Assembly: GCA_025929535.1 (NCBI GenBank)
Contig: JAICLZ010000006.1
Coordinates: forward strand, 1-64,000
Source: Gemmatimonadaceae bacterium
GTDB lineage: Bacteria > Gemmatimonadota > Gemmatimonadetes > Gemmatimonadales > Gemmatimonadaceae
Length of the DNA: 64,000 bases
Reading direction: 5' to 3'
Both the position numbers and the translations under genes were made by a program. Shown here one piece after another: positions 55,884 through 64,000 of this stretch. The notes under the pieces were generated by a model, which had not been told where the DNA came from, searched no databases, and saw nothing but the letters and a program-made list of their open reading frames with translations. How positions within the stretch are numbered: position 1 is the stretch's first letter; each line of letters begins with the position of its first letter.

Positions 55884-56510
55884 ATGGCCCTGGTCGATCG
55901 CGTCAAGAACATCCTTCTCTCGCCGCGCACCGAATGGCCCGTGATCGATGCGGAACCGGCGACCGTCGCGTCGCTGTACACGGGCTACATCATGCCGCTC
56001 GCCGCCATTCCCGTAATCTGTCAAGCGATCGGCATGTCGACGATCGGAATGACCATTCCGCTCATCGGCACTCACTATCGAACTCCCATCGTCAGCGCGA
56101 TCACCAGTGCGGCGGTGTTGTACGTGTTCGGCCTCATCGCCGTGTTCATCGTCGCGCTCATCGTCGATGGTCTGGCGCCGACGTTCGGCGGCACGAAGAA
56201 TCAGGTGCAGGCGCTGAAGGTGGTGGCGTACTCCTACACGGCGTCGTGGGTGGGGGGAGTTTTCTCGCTGGTCCCCGCCCTCGGGATCATCGGCTTTCTC
56301 TTCGCACTCTACAGCCTCTATCTGCTGTATCTGGGACTGCCGGTTCTGATGAAGTCACCGCCCGACAAGGCGGTCGGCTACACGGTGGTGGTGGTGATCT
56401 GCACGATCGTCGTCACCTGGGTCATCTTCTTCGCCGTGGCGGCCCTCGGGTTCGGAATGGGAGCGGGTGCCATGGCGGGAGCCGGTGCCGGGGGCGCCTA
56501 CCGCCCCTGA
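55884..56510 (+). CDS. Yip1-domain membrane protein
   Basis: A 208-residue integral membrane protein. The family start ALVDRVKNILLSPRTEWPVI and five hydrophobic spans with Gly-rich end (ALGFGMGAGAMAGAGAGGAY) match bacterial Yip1-domain proteins of unknown role. ATG 55884 has GGAG 6-7 bases upstream, so an upstream in-frame ATG (55845) is less likely. Monocistronic by appearance. Confidence 0.88.
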   Translation: MALVDRVKNILLSPRTEWPVIDAEPATVASLYTGYIMPLAAIPVICQAIGMSTIGMTIPLIGTHYRTPIVSAITSAAVLYVFGLIAVFIVALIVDGLAPTFGGTKNQVQALKVVAYSYTASWVGGVFSLVPALGIIGFLFALYSLYLLYLGLPVLMKSPPDKAVGYTVVVVICTIVVTWVIFFAVAALGFGMGAGAMAGAGAGGAYRP

Positions 56511-56624
56511 GATCGGCCGCAGGCTGCTGTTTCCCCGGGCCGGCTCACGAGATGGGCCGGCTCGGATCGTTTTGGCCGGGATTCCGGCTGAATCGGGCCC
56601 GCAGAACTGTCCGGCGCCGAAACG

Positions 56625-59405
56625 ATGTGGCCGCAGTCGCGTCTACAGAGCATGCAATCGAAAGAAAGCGCCACGAGCGCGAACGCACGACGCAGAGCGT
56701 GGCTCGCCGATTGGGGCAACGCGCTCACGCTCGTCATCATCGCCTACGCGGTCGTGTACCTGTGGCTCGCGAGCCGTGCCAGCACGAGCTTCTGGTCCCA
56801 TGTGCTCCGTGCCCTCGCGTTCCTGCCCATGAACGCGGCCGCCTCGGTTCTCGCGTTTCGCGCCAGCCAGCGCACGAGCACCGACGCGCGCATTCGCCGC
56901 GCACTGCATTTCATCGGTATCGCGTACGCCTGCGTGTTCGTGGGCAACGTCACCGCCTTCTATTTGAAATTCGAACAGAACGGCAATCCGCTCGCCGATT
57001 GGACGAACGTGCTCTACTTCGGCCTCTACGGCTTCGTGCTCGCAGGGCTGCTGTCGATGCCGCTCGCGCGCCGGGCGCAGAACGAATACTGGAAGTTCAT
57101 TCTCGATGCAGGAACCGTCATCGTCGGCGGCGGGGTGGCGATCTGGTATCTCGTCATCATCCCATCGAGCACCTACCAGCTCGATGGCTTCTGGGGAACG
57201 TTCTGGGCACTCGCGTACCCGATCGCCTCCCTGCTCCTTCTGCTCGGCGTCGTCACGGCGTTCATGCGCCGGCCCGCACAGACGAACGCCGGAACGCCCG
57301 CGATGCTGCTCACCGGGTTGCTCCTGTATCTCGTGTCGGACCTGTCGACCGACATCACGCTGCTGCAGTTCGGATGGGGCAGCACGAACTGGACGGACAT
57401 CATCTACGTGTTCGCCTACGTCGTGATCGTGTGCGCGCTCGCCCGGTATTACGCGAAGCCGCCCGTGATCGCCGCCGAGAGCGACGATGCGACGCGGTCG
57501 CAGCCGTTCACGTTCCTGCCGTACGTCAGCGTCGCCGTCTGTTATGGTCTGCTCGGCGTCGTCGCCGTGCGCCGCTGGCCCGAGCCGATGAGCGTGCTCG
57601 CCATTGGCGGCATCGCGATCACCGCACTGGTGGTCATTCGCCAGTTCGCGGCGGTGCGTGAGAACGTGCGACTGCTCTCCGAGCAATCGAAGCGCGAGAA
57701 CGAGGCGCGGTTCGAGGCGCTCGTCCAGCACTCCTCCGACGTCATCACCATCGTCGACCCGGATACGGTCATCCGCTATGCGAGTCCGACCGTGATGCAG
57801 ATCTTCGGACACACGCCCGCCGAGCTCGAAGGCAAGCGCCTCTCGGATCTCGTGCATCCGGACGATGTGCCGCGCACGCTCGGCTTCTTCACGTCCGTGA
57901 TGCCGCCGGGCGCTGTCACCACGCCGGCGGAGTGGCGGATGCGGCACCACGATGGCGGCTGGCGCGACGTCGAGGTCATCGGCACGAACCTGATCGAGGA
58001 GCCGACGGTCCGCGGCATCGTGCTCAACACGCGCGACATCAGCGAGCGCAAGGCACTCCAGGCCGAGCTCACGCACCAGGCATTTCACGACACGCTCACC
58101 GGACTCGCGAATCGCGCGCTCTTTCTCGATCGCGTGACGCACGCGCTCGTGCTCGCGCGGCGGCACTCGCGCACGATCGCCGTCATCTTCCTCGACCTCG
58201 ACAACTTCAAGACCGTCAACGACTCGCTCGGCCACGCGCAGGGCGACATGCTGCTGATCCACACATCCGAGCGCATGCAGACCGCGGTGCGCACGGCGGA
58301 CACGATCGCGCGCTTCGGCGGAGACGAGTTCGCGATTCTCATCGAGGATGCGTCCGACAACGACGCCGCGATGACCGTCGTCGAGCGCATGCTCGAGCTC
58401 ATGCGTCACCCGTTCCATCTCGAAGGCAAGGAAGTGTTCGCGTCCGCGAGCATCGGCATCGCCGTCGCGGACACGAATCACACCGCGAGCGATCTGCTGC
58501 GGAACGCCGACATGGCGATGTACATCGCGAAGCAGTCCGGGAAGGGGCAGTATCGCCGCTACGAAGCGCGCATGCACACCGAAGCGATGGAGCGGCTGGA
58601 GCTCGAGTCCGACCTGCGCCACGCGATCGATCGCGATGAGTTCACGCTGCGCTATCAGCCGATCGTGCTGCTGCAGACGGGCGAGATCGCCGGCGTCGAG
58701 GCGCTCGTCCGCTGGAATCATCCCACGCGAGGGATGCTCTCGCCGCTCACGTTCATTCCGCTGGCGGAGGAGACGGGGCTGATCGTGCCGCTCGGCCGCT
58801 GGGTGGTGCGCGAGGCGTGCCGGCAGGCCGTGGGCTGGCAGTCGCTGCGACCCGCGGGAAAGCCGCTCACGCTCACGATCAACATCTCCGGGCATCAGCT
58901 GCAGGGCGAGCACGTGGTGGAGGATGTGCGCCGCGCGCTCGGCGACAGCGGACTCGATCCGCGCCACCTTGTGCTCGAGATCACCGAGAGTGTGCTCATG
59001 CAGCAGAGCGCGACCATTCTCGAGCGGCTGCACGCGCTCAAGGCGCTCGGCGTCCGTTTGGCGATCGACGATTTCGGCACCGGCTACTCATCGCTCGGAT
59101 ATCTGCAGCGCTTCCCGATCGACATTCTCAAGATCGACAAGTCGTTCGTCGATGATGTGGGCCGTGGCGACACGGAGTCGGCGCTCGCGCGCGCAGTGAT
59201 CGCGCTGGGCGAGACGCTGCAGCTCCAGACGATCGCGGAAGGGATCGAGCTCAAGCAACAGCTGAACGGGCTGCAGGATCTCGGCTGCGAGCTCGGCCAG
59301 GGCTTCTTCTTCGACAAGCCGATCCAGCCCGTCGAGCTCGAGCTCGCGCTGCGCAATGCGTACGCGCCGCTGGTCGGACGCCAGAAGGTGGCCGCGGCAC
59401 GCTAG
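56625..59405 (+). CDS. Membrane-bound PAS-GGDEF-EAL cyclic-di-GMP protein
   Basis: A 926-residue protein. Residues ~30-345 hold eight or nine membrane spans (MASE-like sensor); a PAS domain follows (~355-470: HSSDVITIVDPDTVIRYASPTV). The GGDEF domain has an intact active site (RFGGDEFAIL, about residue 564), and the EAL domain keeps GVEALVRW, DDFGTGYSSL, LKIDKSF and AEGIE. Both diguanylate cyclase and phosphodiesterase activity are therefore possible. ATG 56652 is an alternative start. It ends 80 bases before the esterase gene. Confidence 0.93.
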   Translation: MWPQSRLQSMQSKESATSANARRRAWLADWGNALTLVIIAYAVVYLWLASRASTSFWSHVLRALAFLPMNAAASVLAFRASQRTSTDARIRRALHFIGIAYACVFVGNVTAFYLKFEQNGNPLADWTNVLYFGLYGFVLAGLLSMPLARRAQNEYWKFILDAGTVIVGGGVAIWYLVIIPSSTYQLDGFWGTFWALAYPIASLLLLLGVVTAFMRRPAQTNAGTPAMLLTGLLLYLVSDLSTDITLLQFGWGSTNWTDIIYVFAYVVIVCALARYYAKPPVIAAESDDATRSQPFTFLPYVSVAVCYGLLGVVAVRRWPEPMSVLAIGGIAITALVVIRQFAAVRENVRLLSEQSKRENEARFEALVQHSSDVITIVDPDTVIRYASPTVMQIFGHTPAELEGKRLSDLVHPDDVPRTLGFFTSVMPPGAVTTPAEWRMRHHDGGWRDVEVIGTNLIEEPTVRGIVLNTRDISERKALQAELTHQAFHDTLTGLANRALFLDRVTHALVLARRHSRTIAVIFLDLDNFKTVNDSLGHAQGDMLLIHTSERMQTAVRTADTIARFGGDEFAILIEDASDNDAAMTVVERMLELMRHPFHLEGKEVFASASIGIAVADTNHTASDLLRNADMAMYIAKQSGKGQYRRYEARMHTEAMERLELESDLRHAIDRDEFTLRYQPIVLLQTGEIAGVEALVRWNHPTRGMLSPLTFIPLAEETGLIVPLGRWVVREACRQAVGWQSLRPAGKPLTLTINISGHQLQGEHVVEDVRRALGDSGLDPRHLVLEITESVLMQQSATILERLHALKALGVRLAIDDFGTGYSSLGYLQRFPIDILKIDKSFVDDVGRGDTESALARAVIALGETLQLQTIAEGIELKQQLNGLQDLGCELGQGFFFDKPIQPVELELALRNAYAPLVGRQKVAAAR

Positions 59406-59485
59406 CTTCCTTGCACGATGCTGGGCTCGCTCCGATCTTGCTGTCCACGATCGGACGCATCGCACTCGAGCCTGGAGACACACGC

Positions 59486-61294
59486 GTGCAGATTCACAGC
59501 CGGCAGCCAGTCGCAGCCCGCCTCGCGAGCATCGGCGTGCTCGCGGCGGCAATCGTCTCGTGCGCGCGCACCGCGCCACCACCAGCCGCGTCGCACCTGA
59601 GCACGCCGCTGCGCGTGGGGATCTCGTTCGCGGCATCGCAGAGCGCGAGGCCGCTCGATGGCCGCATGCTGCTGCTCATCTCCACCGACAGCTCGCAGGA
59701 GCCCCGCCAGCAGATCTCCGACGCGGTGACCTCGCAACAGGTGTTCGGCGTGGATGTGGACGGGCTCGCACCAGGCACCGAGGCGATCGTGAGCGACACG
59801 GTGCTCGGCTATCCGGTGAATTCGCTCTCGGGCGTCAAGGCGGGCGACTACTGGGTGCAGGGGCTGCTGCACGTGTACGAGACCTTCCATCGCGGCGATG
59901 GCAAAACCGTGAAGCTTCCCGCCGGTGATCGCGGCGAGGGGCAGCAGTGGCCGGACGCGCCGGGAAATCTCTACAGCAAGCCCGTGAAGATGCACATCGA
60001 TCCGACGAGCACGACGCCGGTCCACATCGTGCTCGATCAGACGATTCCGCAGATCCCGCAGCCACCCGACACGAAGTACGTGAAGCACTTCAGGGTGAAG
60101 AGCGATCGGCTGTCGAAGTTCTGGGGGCGGCCCGTGTACCTCGGCGCGATTCTCGTGCTTCCCGAAGGATTCGACTCGCATCCGGACGCGCACTATCCGC
60201 TCGCGATCGCGCACGGACACTTCGAGTCGGACATCGGCACGTTCCGCGACTCGCCGCCCGACGCCAAGCTCCCCGCGTACAATCTCGACAGCCTCACCGT
60301 GCACTGCCCGAACGGCCACGAATTCTCGCTGTGCACGAAATTCGGCTACGAGCGGCTGCAGCAGGAGAAGGCGTACGAGTTCTACAAGGAGTGGACGGGT
60401 CCGGGCTTTCCGCGCGTGCTCTTGCTCACCATCCAGCATCCCACGCCCTACTACGACGATTCGTACGCGGTGAACTCGGAGAACAACGGCCCGTACGGTG
60501 ACGCGATCACCTACGAGCTGATCCCGTACGTCGAGTCGCACTATCGCGGACTCGGCGCGTGGGCGCGCGCCGTGTACGGCGGGTCCACGGGTGGCTGGGA
60601 GGCACTCGGTGTGCAGGTGAAGTATCCGGAGGACTACAATGGTGCGTGGGTGAACTGTCCCGACCCGATCGACTTCCACGCGTTCACGACGGTGGATCTC
60701 TACCACGATGGCAACGCCTTCGTGAGCGCGGGCCCGTGGCGCACGACGCCCCGTCCGGCGGAGCGCGACTACTTCGGGCGCACGCGCGTGACGATGGAGC
60801 AGTCGAACCAGAAGGAGGCCGTGCTCGGATCGAAGACGCGCTCGGGCGGGCAGTGGGACATCTGGGAAGCCGTGTACTCGCCCGTGGGTGCCGATGGCTA
60901 TCCAAAGCGCATCTTCGACAAGCGCACGGGCGTGATCGACACCACGGTCGCTGCGTACTGGCGTGACAACTACGATCTCGTGCACATCATGCGGCGCGAC
61001 TGGGCGACGCTCGGTCCCGAGCTTCGCGGCAAGATCACGATCAACGTCGGCCGCTCGGACAATTTCTTCCTCAATGATGCCGTGTACCTGGCGGAGGACT
61101 TTCTCAAGAGCGCGAAGAATCCTCCGGCGGATGCGATCGTGGACTACGGCGCGCGCGACGAGCACTGCTGGAGCGGCGATCACGCGAACCCGAATCTCGT
61201 GTCGCGCCTCACCTACGACAGCCGCTTCATCAAGCTCGCGACCGCGCACTGGCTGAAGACGGCGAAGGGCGACACGACGAGCTGGCGGTACTGA
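59486..61294 (+). CDS. Putative esterase-family alpha/beta hydrolase lipoprotein
   Basis: A 602-residue protein from GTG 59486 (GGAG 8 bases upstream); an ATG at 59411 would bury the signal peptide. The N-terminus ends in a lipobox (AAIVSCA). The catalytic domain contains a GGSTGGWEA nucleophile elbow; the region DIFHAFTT is absent and the Asp and His are probably in RSDNFFLND and EHCWSGDH. A ~250-residue N-terminal beta-rich part precedes it. It resembles a large secreted esterase/carbohydrate esterase group; substrate unknown. Confidence 0.8.
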   Translation: MQIHSRQPVAARLASIGVLAAAIVSCARTAPPPAASHLSTPLRVGISFAASQSARPLDGRMLLLISTDSSQEPRQQISDAVTSQQVFGVDVDGLAPGTEAIVSDTVLGYPVNSLSGVKAGDYWVQGLLHVYETFHRGDGKTVKLPAGDRGEGQQWPDAPGNLYSKPVKMHIDPTSTTPVHIVLDQTIPQIPQPPDTKYVKHFRVKSDRLSKFWGRPVYLGAILVLPEGFDSHPDAHYPLAIAHGHFESDIGTFRDSPPDAKLPAYNLDSLTVHCPNGHEFSLCTKFGYERLQQEKAYEFYKEWTGPGFPRVLLLTIQHPTPYYDDSYAVNSENNGPYGDAITYELIPYVESHYRGLGAWARAVYGGSTGGWEALGVQVKYPEDYNGAWVNCPDPIDFHAFTTVDLYHDGNAFVSAGPWRTTPRPAERDYFGRTRVTMEQSNQKEAVLGSKTRSGGQWDIWEAVYSPVGADGYPKRIFDKRTGVIDTTVAAYWRDNYDLVHIMRRDWATLGPELRGKITINVGRSDNFFLNDAVYLAEDFLKSAKNPPADAIVDYGARDEHCWSGDHANPNLVSRLTYDSRFIKLATAHWLKTAKGDTTSWRY

Positions 61295-61396
61295 TCGGGG
61301 CAGAGTTCGAGATATCCTGGTACGGAGATCATTGCGCGCGGCGGCTGGACACTCTGCCGGTCGCCCTCCGCATCGCGCGCACCCACCTTCCTTCGC

Positions 61397-62152
61397 ATGA
61401 CCCAGCGCCGCATCGCCGCGATCTTCGATCTCGATGGAACGCTCGTGCAGACGGAGGCGCTCAAGGCGCAGTCGTACGCGCGCGCGGCCGTCGAGCTGCG
61501 CCCCGGCTCGATCGCGGCCCAGGACATCATCGTCGCGTACACCGACATGCTGGGTCGTTCGCGGGAGGAGGTCGCCGCGGCGCTGCTCGCGCGCTTCGGC
61601 CTCGGGGCGGAGGCCGAGCGGCGCATGGCGGAGCTCGGGGTATCGACGCCGCTGGATGCGTACATGGCGATTCGCCTTCGCATCTACGAAGCGATGATCG
61701 CGAACGGGCAGCTGATCCGCGGGCAGGAATATCCGTGGTCGACGGCGTTGCTGCGCCAGGTGAAGCGCATGGGATACCGTATCGGCATCGCAACGATGTC
61801 GCACAGAAAGCATGCCGTGATGGTACTCGAGCGCCTCGGGTTGACGGCCGAGATCGACGCGCTCGTGACTCGCGAGGACGTGAAGGACGGGAAGCCCTCG
61901 CCGGAGATCTATCTGCTGAGCGCCCAAAAGCTCGGCGCCGAACCGCGCGATTGTTTCGTGCTCGAGGATTCGGTGCCCGGCATTCGTGCCGCGAACGCGG
62001 CCGGAACGTGCTGTCTCGCGATCACGAACGACATGACCCGCGATGCCGTCCACGCGGCGGGCGTCTTGCCCGCGGAGCGGATCGTGGACGATCCGGATCG
62101 GCTGGCGACCGTCGCGCGGGCGGTGCTCGACCAGCTCGCGAACCGGCGGTGA
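61397..62152 (+). CDS. HAD-superfamily phosphatase (beta-phosphoglucomutase-like)
   Basis: A 251-residue hydrolase. HAD motifs: FDLDGTLV (nucleophile), IATMSHRK (motif 2), DGKPSPEIY (motif 3 Lys) and VLEDSVPGIRAA (motif 4). The helical cap between motifs 1 and 2 is about 90 residues, as in subfamily I sugar-phosphate phosphatases and mutases. Substrate not predictable. The next gene starts 23 bases later. Confidence 0.9.
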   Translation: MTQRRIAAIFDLDGTLVQTEALKAQSYARAAVELRPGSIAAQDIIVAYTDMLGRSREEVAAALLARFGLGAEAERRMAELGVSTPLDAYMAIRLRIYEAMIANGQLIRGQEYPWSTALLRQVKRMGYRIGIATMSHRKHAVMVLERLGLTAEIDALVTREDVKDGKPSPEIYLLSAQKLGAEPRDCFVLEDSVPGIRAANAAGTCCLAITNDMTRDAVHAAGVLPAERIVDDPDRLATVARAVLDQLANRR

Positions 62153-62174
62153 TGCCCGCAGGATCGGGTCCCGC

Positions 62175-62944
62175 ATGACGCACGACGAATACGCTGCGCT
62201 GGTCTCGCGTCTCGAGGCGATGGCGGCGGCAAAGCCGACATCGTACCGGCTGCGTGTCGGTGCGCTCGCCGTGCTCGGCTACGCGTATGCACTCGGGATC
62301 ATGCTGCTCCTCGCCCTCTCGCTTGCCGCACTTCCGCTCGTGAAAGCACTCGTGGAGGGAAACGCCGACCACGCCTCGGGGCTCTACATGCTCGGCCGGA
62401 TGCTGTTGGCGGTAAATGACGACGCAGGAATTGCGTACCTTGAGCGCGCGATGCACATCGACCCGAGTGCCGCCGGGCCGGCGTCGTCGCTGACCGCCGC
62501 TCATCTGCAGCGGGCCGGACGCAGCCAGGAGTCGATCGCGTACCGGACGCGCTCGGAAGCATCCGTCGCTGACGAAGCGGCGGCGCAAGCGGAGCGGCGA
62601 AGCATCGCGAAGCACGACCAGCTTGCGACCGCCGATCTCGAGGAGCCGGCACACGTGCGATTGCGCGAGCAGCTCGCGCAGTATCCGAAGGCGTCGCATG
62701 GCTCGGACGAAAGGTGACCTACCATGCGCCTGACAGACCCTTCTACGTTCTCGGCATCTCGCAATGCGCAGCATGGTGGAGCTTCGTCTCGGAAGGGTCG
62801 GGCACGTATCTCGCGCGGAAACTCGCCGAGGATCTCGAGCTTCCGGCCGGGACGCTCGTCGTCGTCTTCGATAAAAAGCGGAAATGGCTTCGGCGCGCCC
62901 TGAAGAAGGTGGCCAACTCAGAAGTGTATCGACGCACCCGGTGA
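62175..62944 (+). pseudogene. M48-type membrane peptidase remnant: catalytic domain deleted and frameshifted
   Basis: The frame from ATG 62175 starts like large M48 peptidases (EYAALVSRLEAMA, RLRVGALAVLGYAYALGIMLLLALSLAALPLVKAL) but then jumps directly to their TPR-like C-terminus (GLYMLGRMLLAVNDDAGIAYLERAM). The whole zinc-binding peptidase domain, normally between these parts, is missing. At about 62684-62692 the frame breaks: the first frame ends at 62717, while the shifted frame continues the family end as VAWLGRKVTYHAPDRPFYVLGI to 62944 (LVVVFDKKRKWLRRALK). Two separate lesions indicate a decayed gene. No activity is expected. Confidence 0.75.
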
Positions 62945-63002
62945 GCTTGCGAATCCAGGGTGATGCGAGCAGATAGCAGGCGACCTCCAAGGAGAGTTGA
63001 CG

Positions 63003-63776
63003 ATGGCGAGACCACGCAAGCGCACGATCAAGCGATACGGATGGGTTCCGGATCTCCCCGACCAGCGCGACTTCGCGTTTCGCGCGCCTCGACGGATCGT
63101 GGTGTCGCTGCCACCGAGGATGGATCTGCGCCCGCAGATGCCGCCGGTGTACGACCAGGGACAGCTCGGCTCGTGCACCTCGAACGCGATCGGCGGCGCT
63201 TTCGAGTTCGAGCTGCTGAAACAGAGCGAGCCGGACTTCGTTCCGTCGCGGCTCTTCATCTACTACAACGAGCGCGTGATCGAGCGCACGGTGGATACCG
63301 ACAGCGGCGCGCAGCTCCGCGACGGCATGAAAACGCTCGCGAAGCAGGGCGTCTGCCCCGAGACCATGTGGCCCTACATCATCTCACAGTTCGCCACCGA
63401 GCCGAGCGCGGCGTGCTACGCGGAGGCGAAGAAGCATCTCGGCGTGACCTACATGCGCGTGGAGCAGGAAGTGACCCAGATGCGCGGCTGTGTCGCCGCG
63501 GGCTTCCCGTTCATCTTCGGCTTCACGGTGTACGAGTCGTTCGAGTCCGATGCGGTCGCGCGAACGGGCAACGTGCCGATGCCCGAGGGCGATGAACGAA
63601 CGCTCGGCGGACACGCGATGTGCGTGGTGGGCTACGACAATCCGAAAAAGCTGTTCATCGTGCGCAATTCGTGGGGCGCGAGCTGGGGAAAGAACGGCTA
63701 CGGAACGATGCCGTACGCGTACTTCACCAACACGGATCTCTCCGCCGACTTCTGGACGTTGCGCGCGGTGAGCTGA
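63003..63776 (+). CDS. Papain-like C1 family cysteine peptidase
   Basis: A 257-residue protein without signal peptide. AAGGAGAG lies 6 bases before ATG 63003, which decides against a TTG at 62997. The C1 catalytic residues are present: Gln and Cys in YDQGQLGSCTSNAIG, His in GGHAMCVVGY and Asn in RNSWGASWGKNGYG. The basic start (RPRKRTIKRYGWVPDLPDQRDF) is typical of bacterial cytoplasmic C1 peptidases that carry no propeptide. Substrate unknown. Convergent with the M28 gene. Confidence 0.92.
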   Translation: MARPRKRTIKRYGWVPDLPDQRDFAFRAPRRIVVSLPPRMDLRPQMPPVYDQGQLGSCTSNAIGGAFEFELLKQSEPDFVPSRLFIYYNERVIERTVDTDSGAQLRDGMKTLAKQGVCPETMWPYIISQFATEPSAACYAEAKKHLGVTYMRVEQEVTQMRGCVAAGFPFIFGFTVYESFESDAVARTGNVPMPEGDERTLGGHAMCVVGYDNPKKLFIVRNSWGASWGKNGYGTMPYAYFTNTDLSADFWTLRAVS

Positions 63777-63785
63777 AGGTGAGCC

Positions 63786-64000
63786 CTACCGGTTCGCCGC
63801 CTGCAACACCACCACGCCCATAGTCGCGACGCACAGCGCGACCTGGTGCGGATCGAGCGCGCTCATCATGTCCGCATCCGTGTGGTGGTACCAGAAGTAG
63901 CGCGACGCGTCGATGTCCAACGCGAGCGCGGGCACGCCCGCCTCCGCGAGTGGCGCCACGTCCGCCTCGGGGTCGCCCATCTTCGCCTCGGTCACTCCGA
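63786..64000 (-). CDS. M28-family metallopeptidase, C-terminal end (partial)
   Basis: The frame is open to the window edge, so only the last ~70 residues are visible. The segment DVAPLAEAGVPALALDIDASRYFWYHHTDADMMSALDP corresponds to the C-terminal zinc-binding portion of M28 aminopeptidases/carboxypeptidases (final ligand His in YHHTDAD). The substrate class cannot be judged from this end. It adds one more peptidase to the region. Confidence 0.82.
   Translation of the reverse strand, partial: GVTEAKMGDPEADVAPLAEAGVPALALDIDASRYFWYHHTDADMMSALDPHQVALCVATMGVVVLQAANR

Noticed and set aside
56511-56600. Repeated GGCCGGCTC in the gap before the GGDEF-EAL gene
   Set aside because: The copies are direct, not inverted, and there is no T-run, so it does not qualify as a terminator.

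Overview
The window is a high-GC (by eye about two thirds G+C), densely packed bacterial chromosome segment with short intergenic gaps. It carries many secreted or lipoprotein peptidases and CubicO-type serine hydrolases, two Hanks-type Ser/Thr kinases (one fused to a beta-propeller), a tricorn-type protease and a DPP-like S9 peptidase. This gene mix is what I associate with Gemmatimonadota or similar soil bacteria; that assignment is inference from gene content, not from a marker gene. I saw no rRNA, tRNA, CRISPR array, prophage or insertion sequence.

Layout. 1-4788: C-terminal part of a tricorn protease, an M55 D-aminopeptidase, an HD-domain protein and an S15/CocE hydrolase, in tandem with overlaps. 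4941-9426: a GntR regulator with a large effector domain, a di-CxxCH cytochrome lipoprotein and, divergently, two Tat-type ferritin-like proteins. 9582-12735: a creatininase-family hydrolase, then a CPBP protease and serine hydrolase operon. 12856-13376: a MOSC gene broken by an internal deletion. 13384-21049: serine hydrolase, malate synthase, second CubicO hydrolase and an S9 peptidase. 21066-26984: an FCD-type GntR regulator, a DacB-type carboxypeptidase and a three-gene operon (GNAT, N-succinylamino acid racemase, M20 hydrolase). 26981-36292: mixed metabolism (FMN reductase, DUF1697, ketoacyl synthase, agmatinase, SixA, a metal-site-less MBL-fold protein with an SDR lacking its catalytic Tyr, Ser/Thr kinase). 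36369-42706: cupredoxin lipoprotein, sigma-70 factor with a strong terminator, a repeat-bearing gap, bifunctional aspartokinase/homoserine dehydrogenase, old yellow enzyme, VOC protein. 42703-51321: GNAT/DinB pair, kinase-propeller, orphan XoxJ-like binding protein, amidase, DedA, aldo/keto reductase and a small protein. 51344-64000: ATP-grasp ligase, zinc metallopeptidase, CPA1 antiporter, Yip1 protein, GGDEF-EAL protein, esterase, HAD phosphatase, a decayed M48 peptidase, a papain-like peptidase and the end of an M28 peptidase.

The most striking signal is regulatory. Between 12760 and 23694 five intergenic sites share one architecture: GGYAT, 7-8 bases, then the palindrome GGTATACC(A). They lie in front of the CPBP/serine hydrolase operon and MOSC remnant, between a serine hydrolase and malate synthase, on both sides of the CubicO/S9 divergent gap, and in front of the GNAT-NSAR-M20 operon. 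The sequence type is that of FadR/NanR-class GntR operators, and an FCD-type GntR gene sits in the middle of the cluster. The controlled genes fit a coherent job: cutting peptides and muropeptides and converting the released D-amino acids irreversibly to L-amino acids by N-succinylation, racemisation and desuccinylation. I propose this as a locally clustered D-amino acid/peptide salvage regulon; regulator identity and ligand are inference.
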